A DNA stretch of 64,000 bases, taken from the NCBI GenBank assembly GCA_904063045.1, contig CAJFCJ010000002.1, positions 1,386,422-1,450,421 of the forward strand, read 5' to 3'. Both the position numbers and the translations under genes were made by a program. Source of the DNA: Dimorphilus gyrociliatus. Lineage: Eukaryota; Annelida; Polychaeta; Dinophilidae. The notes below the pieces were generated by a model. The model made no database searches and was not told the DNA's origin. It was given only the letters and a program-made list of their open reading frames with translations. This document shows, piece after piece, positions 10,457 through 25,243 of this stretch; within the stretch, counting starts at the first letter, position 1; each line of letters begins with the position of its first letter.

Positions 10457-12164
10457 TTAAAATTGCTGAAGTTCAGAGATTGGTTGCTCTGTAGTACAGA
10501 TAGTGTTATGGGACGTTGTCACGGTCGAATTATTATAATTTGCTTGATAGGTCCCATAAGCAGATGACGGATAAACATAATAAGCTTGAGATGAATTTCC
10601 ATAAGTGTTGTCATAAATGTATTGGTCACCATACCACGCTTGAGTTGCTGTCCAATTGCACTTAGATGATGATGATGATCTTGAGATTGTAGCTTCGTTG
10701 TCAGGCTTTGACGCTGCTGTCGATTTACGGCTTTTACCTGGTTTTCTGCCTCGTTTTGAGGTTGGCTGCTCTCCCTGATTGAATGACTTTGATCCCGAAA
10801 TCAAACCTCGTCGTCTTCTGGTTTGAACATTTCGCAAAAGATCTTTACGTCCTCTCCTGAAGAACATGTGTTTAAAAATAAATTTCCCATCCTGTTGCTC
10901 ATCCCAAACAAAACCATATTCTCGCATTTGTCGTCTCATATTTTCGAATCTGTTAACTTGCACAAGCCGGGGATGCTTTGACATAACCTATAATACATAA
11001 AAGCTTTCTCCTTGTTTAAATGAAGTACTGAAGCAAAAACCTCTCTATCAAATTTAGCAGGTTCAATTTCTACGGATTTCCCATCTTCAGTCCAAACTAT
11101 TACTTCACTATTCGGGTCATTAGCTGCTTTCCATAACTTTGTTGGAAACCTCTCCAATTCGTCATGATTTCTAATATCGGCAGCTATGTAAGTTTAAAAC
11201 TTTTAATTTTACGGTAAAGGATATAAAATAGATTATTTACCTTCTTCACTGCTAAGAGTTCTCTCAACGTTCAACCCATGCTTTATTCTAGTCAAATCAT
11301 ATACCTCACTTTCATCTTCTTGCTTTTCGGTTTTGGTTTGAAGTATTATTTGACTATTTTCCATTGTTGAGTTGTTATGATACATTTCGTTGGGAAAGCC
11401 ATCATGAAGGCTTATAGTTGTATAGGTCTGATCAACGTCTTTTGGACTAGAGGTGAATGGACACCCTCCATCTGTTAAGTTACACCTTTATCATATTCAT
11501 ACATATAGCAAGAAACAAACCTTTAAAATTTGAAGTTTGATTAATAGTTACGTTCATACCCTCTCTATCGTTCAACTGTTCTTCATAATAAATCATAACA
11601 CCAGGGTTCTGTATATCCATCTGATAAGGTAAAGTTTGATTCGCGTCTAATCGAAGGAAGAATTTACTTTTAAAATTCGCTAAATAGCTAGATGTATTAT
11701 AAATTTCTACCTTTCAATGGAAGAAAATTTATTTCTTCTGCTGTTATAGTTGAAGTCAAATCATGAGACGTAGTCATTGGCTCAGGAGATAGGGAATTTG
11801 AAACAGTTTCTTCCGAAGCTTCACTAAATGATTGATCTGTTTAAACATATTTAAAGTAACAATATTAAAGGTATAGTGAAAAGTAGAAAAGACGAAAAAC
11901 TTAAGATATGTGTTACTATTTTACGAATATTCTAAGATAAATAAATAATTCTAAGAATAAATAATCACTCTGTAAAGATTTGAGATATTGAAACTTACCA
12001 CATAAGTAAGAACTAGCTTCTTCATTAGACTGTTGGCTTCGATCATCTTCATTATTTATCTTCATTGAAACATCTTTACCGTCCGAAGTTGAGCTGGATA
12101 TCTCATTGAAGCACAATAATGGAACATTGGGTTTTATTCTTTTTCCCTGAGCAAAGGCCTTCAT
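10457..12164 (-). CDS. HSF-type DNA-binding domain transcription factor
   Basis: A protein of about 450 aa in six exons, starting at 12164 (MKAFAQGKRIKPN) and stopping at 10457. The DNA-binding domain lies around residues 230-330: RFPTKLWKAANDPNSEVIVW, IEPAKFDREV, then across a 53-bp intron MSKHPRLVQVNRFENMRRQM, REYGFVW and FIFKHMFFRRGRKDLL. This follows the HSF fold order (FPxKLW, recognition helix F-xx-xRRQ-xx-YGF, F-x-H-xx-FxRGR-xxLL) and is nearest to the divergent HSFY/HSFX/HSF5 types. The N-terminal 225 aa are acidic and Ser/Thr-rich, and the C-terminus has a Lys/Arg linker followed by a Tyr/Ser/Asn-rich tail (QAYYVYPSSAYGTY). No HSF1-type heptad trimerisation repeat was recognised. A domain so far from the N-terminus is unusual for HSFs. 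Confidence 0.8.
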
Positions 12165-12404
12165 TTTCCAAAAGTTATAAAATATCTTAAAAACTACACA
12201 TGGGGAAGAATCTAATTACGTAACGTTAGCGATTAATAAATTATCCCACCCAGAAACTTCTAACTTTCAAACGTAACGTGGAACTTTTAAGTTTAGAAGA
12301 TTCAGTTGCGTGAAAAGCTAAAATATTTGGATCATATTACTTATTGAGTCAAATAAATTGTACATTTATATTTTTTAAAGAACTCACTATCAGGATTAAA
12401 AAGG
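12165..12404. promoter_or_regulatory. Upstream region of the HSF-domain gene
   Basis: This 240-base AT-rich gap precedes the HSF-domain gene (-) and the small plus-strand open frame. It presumably carries the HSF-gene promoter. It contains a TTACGTAACG palindromic stretch near 12216-12225. Nothing more specific was seen. Confidence 0.35.
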
Positions 12405-12680
12405 ATGGCGAAAAGATTAACAATAGAACCGGAGGCCACTTCGAATAAAAGAATTGAAATGTTCCTTCCGTTGGCGCGAAGACATGAAATTCGAACGCGA
12501 CCTACTTTTATGAAAAATATAGTTCTAATTTATTTTTCAATTCACTTGTCTTTTGCTTCATACTGTGGCATATTAAATAAGTTTTACACTACTGTAAACA
12601 TAAAAATAGACATTATCAACTTATTATCCCGGATAGGGAGTATCATACAAGCCATGAAATTTGTAAAGTTTTCTCCATAA
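12405..12680 (+). CDS. Possible small gene, 91-aa open frame
   Basis: The frame starts MAKRLTIEPEATSNKRIEMF and stays open for 91 codons. The first 38 codons have a more balanced base composition and charged residues (LARRHEIRTRPTFMK), unlike the hydrophobic, AT-driven remainder. It might be the first exon of a short gene whose later exons I could not identify before the CHERP 3' end at 13065, or a chance frame. No family was recognised. Confidence 0.3.
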   Translation: MAKRLTIEPEATSNKRIEMFLPLARRHEIRTRPTFMKNIVLIYFSIHLSFASYCGILNKFYTTVNIKIDIINLLSRIGSIIQAMKFVKFSP

Positions 12681-13064
12681 AATTCTCTGCAGATGATTAT
12701 AACTTCCGGAAAAAATATTAGTCTAAAAAATTGATAATTAATGCCTGATAATAATTCCGATTTATTACAATAAAGTTTTAGATATTGCACTATAAATTTA
12801 TATATCATTTTTTTCTGAATTCTGTAATGAGAATTTCTTATAATCCTTGTTAGTCGTGCAGACGCGAAAATGACAAAGAACGTTGATTACTGTAACACCT
12901 TATAAAATCCTCATGTTCAATTAAGTATACGTACTTAGACGTTTGAATATTCGAAAACTAGGACATTACGATTAATCAAGAAACAAATGTAATAATTTTT
13001 TATTCAAACTAAAATTTGTTCTTGGAACGAATACAATAAGAAATTAATAGTTTTTTTTGGTATA

Positions 13065-16000
13065 TTAGTCCATACCAGTCTCTGCTTTTCTTGCTGCACG
13101 TTTTTCCTTGAAGCTTTGTGAATATCTACTACTACGGTTTTTTCGAAAAGCTTCAAAAGGATCTGACGAACGAGTCGGGACGCCAACCCCTAAAATAGAT
13201 ATGCATTTTAAGAAAACCCACTTGATTTCATAAAGTTTTACTACCTTTATATAAATCATTTCTATCCCTGACTTCGCCACCTTCTAAGGGATCTGTGATA
13301 CCTTGTTCTGAGACACCAAGCCCCCGTTCTCCAGACCAGCCCATCTTTCTCATCAGATTGAAACCACGATTGTTATCCTCCAGCCGACGATCCGCAGATG
13401 CTGAGCTAACTGCTACTTTCCTGGAAAGCATCAAGTTTGAACTGAATGATAGAAGATAAAGAGGTCGTTGACTTACCACGGAGGCGTAACGCTTCGACTT
13501 CTAGATCTCTTTGCAGCAGGAGACCGAGATCTTGACTTCACATATTCTGGAGATTCTGAAGATGTCCTACTGCGTGTGGGAGATCTGAATCGATGTTTGG
13601 GAGTGCGAGATCTGGATCTATATCTTAACCTTTTTGGTGAATGTGAATTTGAGCGCTGACCATTTGATGAAACGTCAAAACCCTGAGCCTCTCGGGCATT
13701 TTTCTTTGACTTGTAAAATTCGTAAAGGCCTAACTTTTCCCATCCATCACTGAAAAGGTGTGTTTATATAGATGTAAGTAGAGTTCATTTTTTTTCCATT
13801 TTTTTTACCTATCCCGAGGTTTATCGTGGTTAGGAGGAGCGTAATAAGCTTCTATAGCAGCTATTAACTTTTCACTTGGAGGTACAGGTGGTGGTAATCT
13901 AATAGCTGATGGGTCTAAAGGGCTATATTCACTGTCTTCCAACTGTACAGTGTTTAACCACAATTAATAAATAATCACAAACTCAATCGAGTGACTCTAA
14001 CCTGTATTAACGGTACCATAAGGCCAGCTGGCAACTCATGATAGGGAACAGTTGGAATCAGTGCTGAATCAGGACCGAATGGTGGTGGTGCGGCAGCTGC
14101 AGTCTTAGGACCTACTAAGAAAGAGATATATTAAAAAAATCTATTATATTTTTATCTTACCTGGATTTTGAGGTATACTTGGAAATCCTGGTGGTGGTTT
14201 GCTAAGGTCAGGTAGTTCAATTGCGGGTAGAGCAGCTTGTGGCCCAACAGGTGTTTGGCCATGATGATAATCTTGAATCAAGGGTGCCTTTGTGCGGTTT
14301 GCACCTTTTGGGAGATAATCTTACTTTTATACTATATAAAAGTATAATATATATAAAGGTTATAAATGAGTTGCTAACCATGTTGATAATCAAAAGCGGT
14401 TGCTGGCTTTATTGACGCTTGTGAGGGAAGGGATGGGTTAAAACTAGGTGGTCCTACATAATTTGGAAGCGGCTGATTGAAATCTGGTTGTATGATATTC
14501 GCAGGAGGTTGATTTATACCAAACTGTGGTGGCGGTATACTCAAATTTGGCTGATTGTGCATAACTGGAAGAGGCGGCGGCTATAATGAAGAAAAGGTAT
14601 TTTCTACTATTAAAATTTTAGAACATAAATTCACAATTCACAACCTGCGAATGAGCAATGCTCATCGGCACAGAAACCTGAGGTATATTTTGTTGCTGCT
14701 GTTGAGTTAACTCTAATTGTAGGTGTTCCAATTCGTTTCGCTTTGTCTGTCATCATTGTAGGAATGAAATATCATTGTTGTATCAGAAATTGATTTAACT
14801 CACTTGCAACTGATTTTTTAAGTGTTCAGCGTACTGTTGGTGTTGACTTTGTAATTTACTATACTGTTCATTGATAGTTTGGCTGACTGTATTCACAATA
14901 TCATTGTGTCTTGTCATCAAAGATGTCTATAAGAGAAAAAATCAGTATTAACAGAGATAGATGATTTAAAGATATAAAATATATAAGTAGACTTTACTTG
15001 ATATCCTGTAATGGCCTGCTGCGGTTCGTTTAATTGCTGATCGGTGATAATAGTTTTTACAGAAAATTATAAATCCAAAAATTAATACTTACATCCAAGA
15101 ATCCAATATCAAAGTAATTATTGTTTCTCCAGATAGTTAACAACTATAGAATTAAGTGTAATTGAACAAACGAAAAAAACTTTGTTATAGCTTTTCATAC
15201 CTTAGTTAGCTTCATTTTTTGTTCATCATTAGAACATGACAGAAAGGTAGTACAGAAAGCGGGTACAAGTACTGACTGAATTGCTGACTTTATATGTTCG
15301 GAATTTTCCGGATTTTTCTTAAAACTAAATTTAATTTAAATAGAAAGGGCTGTAATTATCTACACTTGATAAAAAAACCTAATTATCACCTACCAACTAT
15401 GCAATAAGTCATTCATTAAATAAATCAAATGTAAACGGCATTCGAACGTTGCTTGTTTGTTCATTATCCTATAGATAAGAATGTTAAAATAACTTTGAAT
15501 AATAATAAACATTTAGTCTAAACCTTCTAAGAAGGTGATCCAATATACACTTTGCATGTGCGTAGGATTTAGTGTTGGCTAATACCCAATTTTTCCCGTT
15601 CTGAAAATTATCAAGAAGTAGTATACAATAATTAAAAAAATATTATTTTCTAAAAACTAAAATCAAGCTCTTAGTATACGAAAATGTGTTTTAAAAATTG
15701 ACAACAATATCTATCAGAATTATCTGTTTTAAGATTTTTGTATCTTGACAGAAATGTAGTATACAATGATATAAAAAAAATATATTGTATTGTTGCCCAT
15801 ATTCTTACTGAAATATTATCCTTGGAGCAAGAACGTATGAGAGGTTCCAGGACACTGTCTATATCATTCGCATTTATACTGTAAGGCAACCAGAACTTTT
15901 AGCCATCTCATATAAGTTATTATAAAGACAAACTAAATACATAGTTTAAAAATGAACTAAAGTAATTTTTTGATATTTACCCGCATTGTTCACAACGTCC

Positions 16001-16602
16001 CCTCAATTGATCAGCTTCCGATTTTTCTATAAGTTCGACGATTTGAAGCTATAGAAAGGAAACACTCAATTAATATGCATTATTTGGCTGAGAGTGAAAT
16101 TAACCTGTTGTTGCTGAGTTAAACTCTGATATTGTGCATGCAAGTTGTGTTCACTTTCTTTTATTTTTTCTAAATGTTTCTCTTCCATTTGATGAATTTG
16201 TTCTTGTAATGAGCCAACTTGCTGATTTAGGATGTTCGGTTGTTGCCAGTTAGGTTGAGCGTGGGATATAGAATTTTTTAGAACTGCTTCAAGGATATTA
16301 ATTACTATTTAATTAATCATATTGGCTCAAAAACTCACTAGCTCTTTCGACGTTTACTCTGAATTGGTAATATTGATAATGCTCGCCTCCAAATAAAAAC
16401 TGAAATTTTGAATTTTCACGCTGTTTCTCTTTTGTCATTTGCTCAAACTCAGGGCCATTTCGAGCAACAAAAGATGCCAACTTGTCAATAATGGTTCTTG
16501 TTTCGTGATCTGAAAGAGAAATAAATCAGGCACCGTCTCAAAAACTTTCTACTTGGAGGAAAATATAGATCTCAAACCTTCAGGAGCAATTACTGCCTCC
16601 AT
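13065..16602 (-). CDS. CHERP: Calcium homeostasis ER protein, U2 snRNP-associated
   Basis: CHERP is a splicing regulator associated with U2 snRNP and SR140. The start at 16602 (MEAVIAPE, then DHETRTIIDKLASFVARNGP) leads into a SURP module ending FLFGGEHYQYYQFRVNVERA. A Gln-rich segment follows, then a CID/RPR domain (DIDSVLEPLIRSCSKDNIS, NGKNWVLANT, CRLHLIYLMNDLLHS) at about 15890-15400. Next come Gln- and Pro-rich low-complexity exons, a conserved block DSEYSPLDPSAIRLPPPVPP with GWEKLGLYEFYKSKK, an RS segment and a terminal G-patch (LMRKMGWSGERGLGVSEQG). The end, KEKRAARKAETGMD, matches the family. About 18 exons have introns mostly of 45-70 bp. All hallmark domains are in order. Confidence 0.95.
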
Positions 16603-17248
16603 TTGGTAGATGAAATTCTTAATAATAATATTACTAATGAAATGATTTTCAATATATTACACTCAGCCAGTATACTATCATAATATCGCCCATACAAGAT
16701 GGCCACTTAACTAACCAATAATAAACTCCTAGACTTCTTTAAATTAATAATAATTTTCGTAATTTTCGTTTACGCTTATTGTACTTAAAATATCATAATT
16801 TGTAATTTATAAAGATATACGAGTAGAATATAATACAAGGTCAATCACGTGACGACATAAATTAGCAAGAACGGAGAAGAACGGAACGCGAACGGTGTAT
16901 GTGGAGAAGCCGCTGATCTGTACTATCAAAAAAAGGGCAAAAACGTAAGTTTATTTCGATCTATTTTGCATTATGCAATTATCTTCTCAATAAATAAAAT
17001 GTCAATTGTTAATTTTTGTCCTTTGTCCATTCAATCACATATATATTAAAAAAATTAGTTCTCGGCTTGCTTTTATTTATTAATTGTTAGTTTATTTTGC
17101 CTAGTTGTTTGTAAAAGTCAGTTATCTTTGAAACAATACGTTTACATGGTTGATATATAGTTTACTTTGAGGAAAGTAAAATGCAAAATATTGCCCCTTT
17201 GTGTTTTTCATCGAAAGCTTTGAAAACTGACTGTGGGAAATTCCGTCC

Positions 17249-17256
17249 TATAAATA
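17249..17256 (+). promoter_or_regulatory. TATA box, candidate MKNK promoter 1
   Basis: TATAAATA is a textbook TATA element. About 30 bases downstream transcription could begin, giving a short exon that ends at the GTGAGT donor near 17303. Such an exon could splice to 17951, where MKNK exon 2 opens directly with an ATG. Confidence 0.5.
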
Positions 17257-17460
17257 GACTCCACGTCATTTCAACTGGACGCGTACAATTCTTTGTGTCA
17301 AAAGTGAGTCACAATATTTAGTTCCAAGTGTCTTTTAAACAGCGTTGAAGATTGTATCACAATCAATCGAAATATGATGAAATTATTGATTTTAATATCT
17401 AAGCCTACAAATGAGGCCACGACGCTAATCGCTGATTGGTTAGAACATTCTGGTGAATCT

Positions 17461-17487
17461 GTCACGTGACGTTAAAGCATATATAAA
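17461..17487 (+). promoter_or_regulatory. E-box palindrome plus TATA, candidate MKNK promoter 2
   Basis: GTCACGTGAC (17461-17470) is the consensus bHLH-zip site of the USF/TFE/MITF type. It is followed 9 bases later by ATATATAAA. A start about 30 bases downstream (around 17510) would give a 5' UTR leading to the ATG at 17684. Confidence 0.55.
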
Positions 17488-17683
17488 CAAGAGGTTGAGT
17501 CGTATTGGTGTAAGATCGTTCCGTGGCGTTGGCTGTGTCGAGTAGTGAATAAGAAATGTGTTTGTAGCTGAGGGTCAAATTTTTTTGTTGGTTTTTGTGC
17601 TGAGCTAGATAGTCAGAAGTCGAATACATAGTGGTATATAAATTAGCAGAAAGAAAAGTTGCGGTATAAACAACTGAGAAAGA

Positions 17684-20417
<2,734 letters not shown>

Positions 20418-21680
20418 ATAAAAATGACTGCAAGCACAGTAATTCTTTTTCTACATTCATTTCTTCATCTTGTCTTGTCGTTTGTTGCCATTTTAAGCAT
20501 CTCGTCATTGGAGAATATCTCCTGCATTTCGCCATATATAACAACTAATCATTTTCCGGTATTTCTCGCATCTGTTCATCAATTTCGGAATCCTGGTAGA
20601 CGGATGTGAAACGATTATGCAGAAGTTATAAAAATCCCAGATAACGGAGTGGTGCGATTATTTTTTTGGTTACATCGTTGACGAACTGAAATCACTCCGT
20701 CATATTTAAAATTAGTTGAAGGCCTTCTGTCTTTAGCTTTAATACGTGTAATGAATTAGTATGGTACAATTGTGCTTCATATTTTACAGCTTCTGTTTCT
20801 AGCTTTCTAGTTCCCTTCATGTTGATCATATGCGATCGCTGTAACTGTAGATTGGCTTTCGTGCACGTGTTCTGATTTTTGAGAATCGCAACTGATGATA
20901 GTTTTATAGATATATGTTGATGTCCCATTTCATTTGTGTGTACACGCGTAAACGATGTCCGTCCTCTGTTATTTCATTATTGATTTATGCTTATGAGTTA
21001 AAAAAAAGCCGTACATTGAGCTTGCTTGAACAATGGATGGCGTTAAATGAATTTGTGGTTATTGCTCACCGGTCCAAATGACCTGTTTGTGTTGAACTTG
21101 ATTGTATGAGTGTGCGGATGAGTGTGCACTGGGAATCTTGCATTTTGGTACATTTTGAATAATGTACTCGTATATCGAATGATTTTATGTACTGTGCTTC
21201 TACTCGATTGTGAGATGTTTCACTTGAAAACAAAAACGTTAAATGACAGGTTGCCGTGTTTGGTGCGAAGGTGCTAACTGTAAAGTGTGACATCGAATTT
21301 GCCTCTTAAACTTATTTTTGTAAATTTGAGTTAACATAAGTGATTGGCAAGTTCGTTGGGCTAAACTATATATATATATATATTTTTCCTGTGTTCTAAA
21401 AAAATGGTTTGTTAACATCTCGCCGCTGAAAATTATTTAGCTACATTCCTTTGTTTTTTTTCGACAACATTTTGAAATTATTGAGTAGGGCTGGAAATCT
21501 TTTGGAAAAATATGGAAAAATGAATTTATCTCCTTAAATAGCTTTTTTGTGTATTTCCTGATGATAAATTTCTTAACGTTTTTAAACTGTAATTTGTCTG
21601 TATACAATGGTTCCTTGACCGATTGTTTCTCTACTAAAAGTTTTGACAAATAAATTTGGTTTGTTTCAGTAACATAAAGC
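20418..21680 (+). other. Long 3' UTR of MKNK
   Basis: About 1.25 kb without coding sequence follows the MKNK stop, rich in T and TG, ending at an AATAAA signal at 21649-21654. It is long for this compact region. Short open frames on either strand here look like chance. Confidence 0.55.
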
Positions 21681-21847
21681 GTTGAATCTTTGTTTATTTC
21701 CTAGTGATTAATAACACGATTATTATTCAACAAATTCATATCAATAGAGACTAGGACTAATTTTGTAAGGTTGCCAATTTTCTGTAGTGTCGACAATCGA
21801 ATGACCTCGGTGTTTTAAAAAACACGCCACGCAAAGCGATATCAGAT

Positions 21848-22373
21848 ATGGTGAGCTTATACCTTTAACTATGACCTGTTTAGATATAAGAAATTTAACA
21901 TTTTCCAGCTTCCATCAGCAGTTTCCCTTGATACTCGGAGATTAAAAGTCTTAAACGATTCCAAGAGAAAAAAGACAGACCGTCATATAAATAATCTATC
22001 TACTGACCGAGATTTGCAAGTTTACCGTGTTGCTAGAGAATATCTAAATCTATCAGAACTGGAAGATATACCTTGTAAATGTTGTGCTCAAAAGATCTGT
22101 AAACCCCCTACTAGGGAAGTCAACATGTCTAGCGACACATTCAGATCTGTCACGTACTATAGGCCACCCAGTTCCAACTGGGTAAACAGGAAACAGGCGG
22201 ATCATATAAGAATTCAGCCTAATATCTGGCACTCCTCCTGCAAATATATTCAATATCCCGCCAACTATAGAACGAAAGATACTGAAAACCTACAAAATAA
22301 AATTTTGGAAGCGGAAGCTAAATTTGAAAACTCTTTAAATAGACTGACCAATTCGTTACATAATATAAAGTAG
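21848..22373 (+). CDS. Uncharacterised 155-aa protein
   Basis: Two exons are proposed. Exon 1 contributes only the ATG (21848-21850), followed at once by a GTGAGC donor. After a 58-bp intron ending TTTTCCAG, exon 2 (21909-22373) is open to a stop. The protein starts MLPSAVSLDTRRLKVLNDS and has a Cys cluster (CKCCAQKICKPP), a Tyr/Pro-rich middle (SVTYYRPPSSNWVNRK, IRIQPNIWHSS, YIQYPANYR) and a C-terminal helix. Short Tyr/Pro/Trp-rich motifs of this type are common in axonemal microtubule proteins, but this is inference and I do not recognise a family. The single-codon first exon decides the start; an ATG later in exon 2 would remove the N-terminal third. Confidence 0.6.
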
Positions 22374-24121
22374 TCAATGTATAGAGATACGTGAAAAACA
22401 GTATTATATTATAAAATTCAATAATCGTATTAAATAGAAGAGAATAACAATTTCTGTTCTAGAAAAAAAAAAGAGTTAATGTTGACTTAATTTTAATCTC
22501 AATACCAAAAAAAGAGGCTTATCTTATAAATATTTTGGCAATTACACGTAATACACAGAGTATAGGCTAGTTGTTTTTTTTATATTTTTTTTATTCGTTC
22601 TCCTTAACGATGACGAAATAAGTGAGTAATATTTCAATCAGTCTGAAGGAAAGCCACGAAACGATACAAATTATTCTGGAATATTCTAAAATCAAAAGAT
22701 ATATAGTTCTAACCTTGTCCCCGTTAAAACCTAAACGTGCAAGAGAGCTATTCTTTGTTTATGACCCATAATTGACATCGATATCTCTTTCAATAGTCCT
22801 ATGTATGTTTAACTATCTTATTCTTAAATGCTTCTTTCCTTGATAAAAGAATTCTATATAACTAAGAATAAAGGAGAATATTATTAATATTTTTATAGAA
22901 AATAACCTAAAATTGTCCGTGTAATAACATTTTCTTGAGCTGTTTGTTTACTTTGTCTAAAAAAGGAAACCGGAAATCTAATCGATGATATCGATAAGCT
23001 GTTGTAAGTTTAAAGCTTTTCTTTTTCTATACATGAACAATACAATGTCTAGCAGACACGTTCATTATATTTTTCGCTAATCAATAAAATACGTCGAGAT
23101 ATATTGCATTATCTTTTCGTCTATCTTGTTCATTCGTCCCTTCTTCTCTCTTGTTACCTATCTAACTATCTATCAATCTATTTATCTATCAATTTTTCCC
23201 TCCAATGTATACTATTTAATATTTAACTTGAGAGAAAAGAGACATTTATAGATAGAATATATGAAAGGTATTTTGTAAGAAAATCGAGTATATTTCGATT
23301 AGCCTTTGTACTCTTTTTATCTATCGAGGCACAGTAAATGTTATTAGAATATGAAAGATATAATCAAAATTCTCTTTTCCAGCATTTTTTTTAATAATAA
23401 ACCTTATAAATTTGCTAAATAGTTGCTATTTATAGATATATAGATATACTTATAAACCTATTTCTCTTCTCTATTTTTTGTCTTACTATGAATCGAAGAA
23501 AACCTTTAGAAATTTTGTTTATGATCAAGTTAATCGTTTTTTTTTCACAATTATCATGCAAGAATATTCTACGTCTCATAAAAACATATCATAAAGAAGA
23601 TTATTTCTTTCTTCTTTAACTGGAAGGCGGAATAGAGTGGTGAATTGCCAAAAAAGAGTACAATTTTTTTTAATGTGTGTATCAAGGGGACGTTGTGCGG
23701 TCAAGCGAACTGATAATCTAACTTAAATCGATTTTTTTACAAAAATATATAGGCTTAATGTGCAATTTTATCAACAGATTGATCTTCTCCCGTAGAACAT
23801 GTTATATACTATGTATTTATCTACCTATCTCTCTCTCTCCCTCATTATGATTGCTTGATTTCTTTGATAAAACTAACGCAAATACTGCGAACAAGAGAGG
23901 GAGGAGATTGAGGGAGGGGAAAGAGTAAAAGGGTATAAATATAGTCTATTAAACGTTATATAGAAGAATTATTTGTCTATAGTGCCTTACACATATAAAC
24001 TCTCTTCGCAAGAAAGCACTTCGCCCTCCAAGTTATTTTTAGAAGTTTTCATTCTGATATTGGAGAATACATTTTCATATAAAAGGAAAATAATTAGCGT
24101 TATATTTAAATTATTCAAGCT

Positions 24122-24159
<38 letters not shown>

Positions 24160-24724
24160 GTCTGTCTATAAATAAACCAAATATATACATATATATATAC
24201 AGTATATATATAGAATTATAATTTGTCCTTCTATTTGGCATATTTACAATTTCAAAACAAGTTTTTACTCTAACTTTTTCCGCCGTAAAGTTGATAACTT
24301 TGTTTTTTGTTTCTATTTTTTACGCACAGACAATATTAATGATGTTTACGTAATCTAGGTAAACGTTATCTAAGTTGAGTTCAACAACCGCTATACGTAC
24401 CAAATTTAGATGATATACTTTTATTAATATTACTAGACGAAAATGAGAATTTTAAGGTTGTCACCTATTTTTAAACAATTTTTATATTTAAGATAAAATT
24501 TCATCACTTTTTTTGAACGCACATAAGGTTTATAGGTCACTTATCTATAAAACTTGTAGAAAGTATTGCTTTAGTAACATAAATATTCAGTATTTGATTC
24601 CATAGAAGTGTCTGTCATTAAATTCTATGAATTACATCAATAATATACACACCTTATATATATTTTTTGGAATGATTATAAATAGGGGTTTTCTAAGCGA
24701 TTGTCAAGTATTTTTAAGTAGTTT
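22374..24724. other. Gene-poor AT-rich region
   Basis: There are 2.35 kb without any supported gene, very AT-rich, with TCTA-type simple runs (about 23155-23200) and two TA tracts (24124-24157 and about 24190-24212). It may be in part the 3' UTR of the membrane-peptide gene at 24725 and of the preceding plus-strand gene. I saw no tRNA, hairpin terminator or transposon ends in it. Confidence 0.4.
24124..24157. repeat. TA dinucleotide microsatellite
   Basis: An uninterrupted run of 17 TA units, followed within 60 bases by further shorter TA tracts. It gives rise to the spurious Tyr-Ile repeat open frames on both strands. Confidence 0.95.
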
Positions 24725-24913
24725 TCATTGAAATTTCCCCGTTGTTAGAGATACTTTAGGTGTATCTTCTTGTCTAGACCAATCGTAATCTTCTATTCGC
24801 GGCATAAGAGAATCCGGATCTTTTAATGAAGGACGACAAACATAAAAAAAGAGTGCAATGAACATTAAAGAGATAGCAAACAAAATTAAATTTCGTTTAT
24901 GAGTTTTTGCCAT
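24725..24913 (-). CDS. Small single-pass membrane protein, 62 aa
   Basis: The frame opens with a good initiation context (ACCATGG), three bases after an AG splice acceptor (CTATTAG). The peptide has a basic N-terminus (MAKTHKRN), one hydrophobic segment of about 20 residues (LILFAISLMFIALFFYVC) and a polar acidic tail (DPDSLMPRIEDYDWSRQED) ending GKFQ. The charge pattern suggests an uncleaved signal anchor with the C-terminus outside the cytosol or in the lumen. It could be a complete microprotein or the first exon of a longer protein, though no donor is needed because a stop follows. I do not recognise the family. Confidence 0.55.
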   Translation of the reverse strand: MAKTHKRNLILFAISLMFIALFFYVCRPSLKDPDSLMPRIEDYDWSRQEDTPKVSLTTGKFQ

Positions 24914-25243
24914 GGTCTAATAGCAATAACAAAATGTCATAAAAATAACAAAATAGGATAATGATTAATATCAATTTAAAGTCATTAGTAAAGGCATTAT
25001 CTTGCAGAAATGCCTTGATATCATATACCTATGATCGCCAATAATCAACTTGTTGTTTGTTATTATCGCCCTTTGCGAAATATTCTGGCGGCGGAGAGGA
25101 AACCGATAGACGGACTATTTTTTCAGTCCTCCGCGTAGCAAATTGTATACGCTCAAAAAATACCGGTCCGCCATTTTAGCATTGTAACCGAGAAATTTTT
25201 ATTATTTGATTTTTAGCCGACATATACTGCAAAATCGGTACAG
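24914..25243. promoter_or_regulatory. Divergent promoter, membrane peptide / SRSF3
   Basis: A 330-base gap between divergent genes. It contains a CCGCCATTTT element (about 25170), a motif often found at starts of housekeeping genes, and a splice acceptor TTTTTAG ending at 25216, 27 bases before the SRSF3 ATG. Confidence 0.45.

Larger units (their letters stand above)
16603..17683. promoter_or_regulatory. Divergent CHERP / MKNK promoter region
   Basis: This 1.1-kb region lies between divergent genes. On the CHERP side is an ATCACGTGAC motif (16844-16853). On the MKNK side are a TATAAATA box (17249-17256), a GTCACGTGAC palindrome (17461-17470) and a second TATA (ATATATAAA, about 17479-17487). 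A GTGAGT donor at about 17303 follows the first TATA at a distance fitting a short noncoding first exon. Confidence 0.6.

Noticed and set aside
23973-24241. Frames on both strands with Tyr-Ile runs
   Set aside because: They are created by the TA microsatellite at 24124-24157.
22374-24724. Degraded transposon in the gene-poor region
   Set aside because: No terminal inverted repeats, target-site duplications or transposase-like fragments were visible; only simple repeats.
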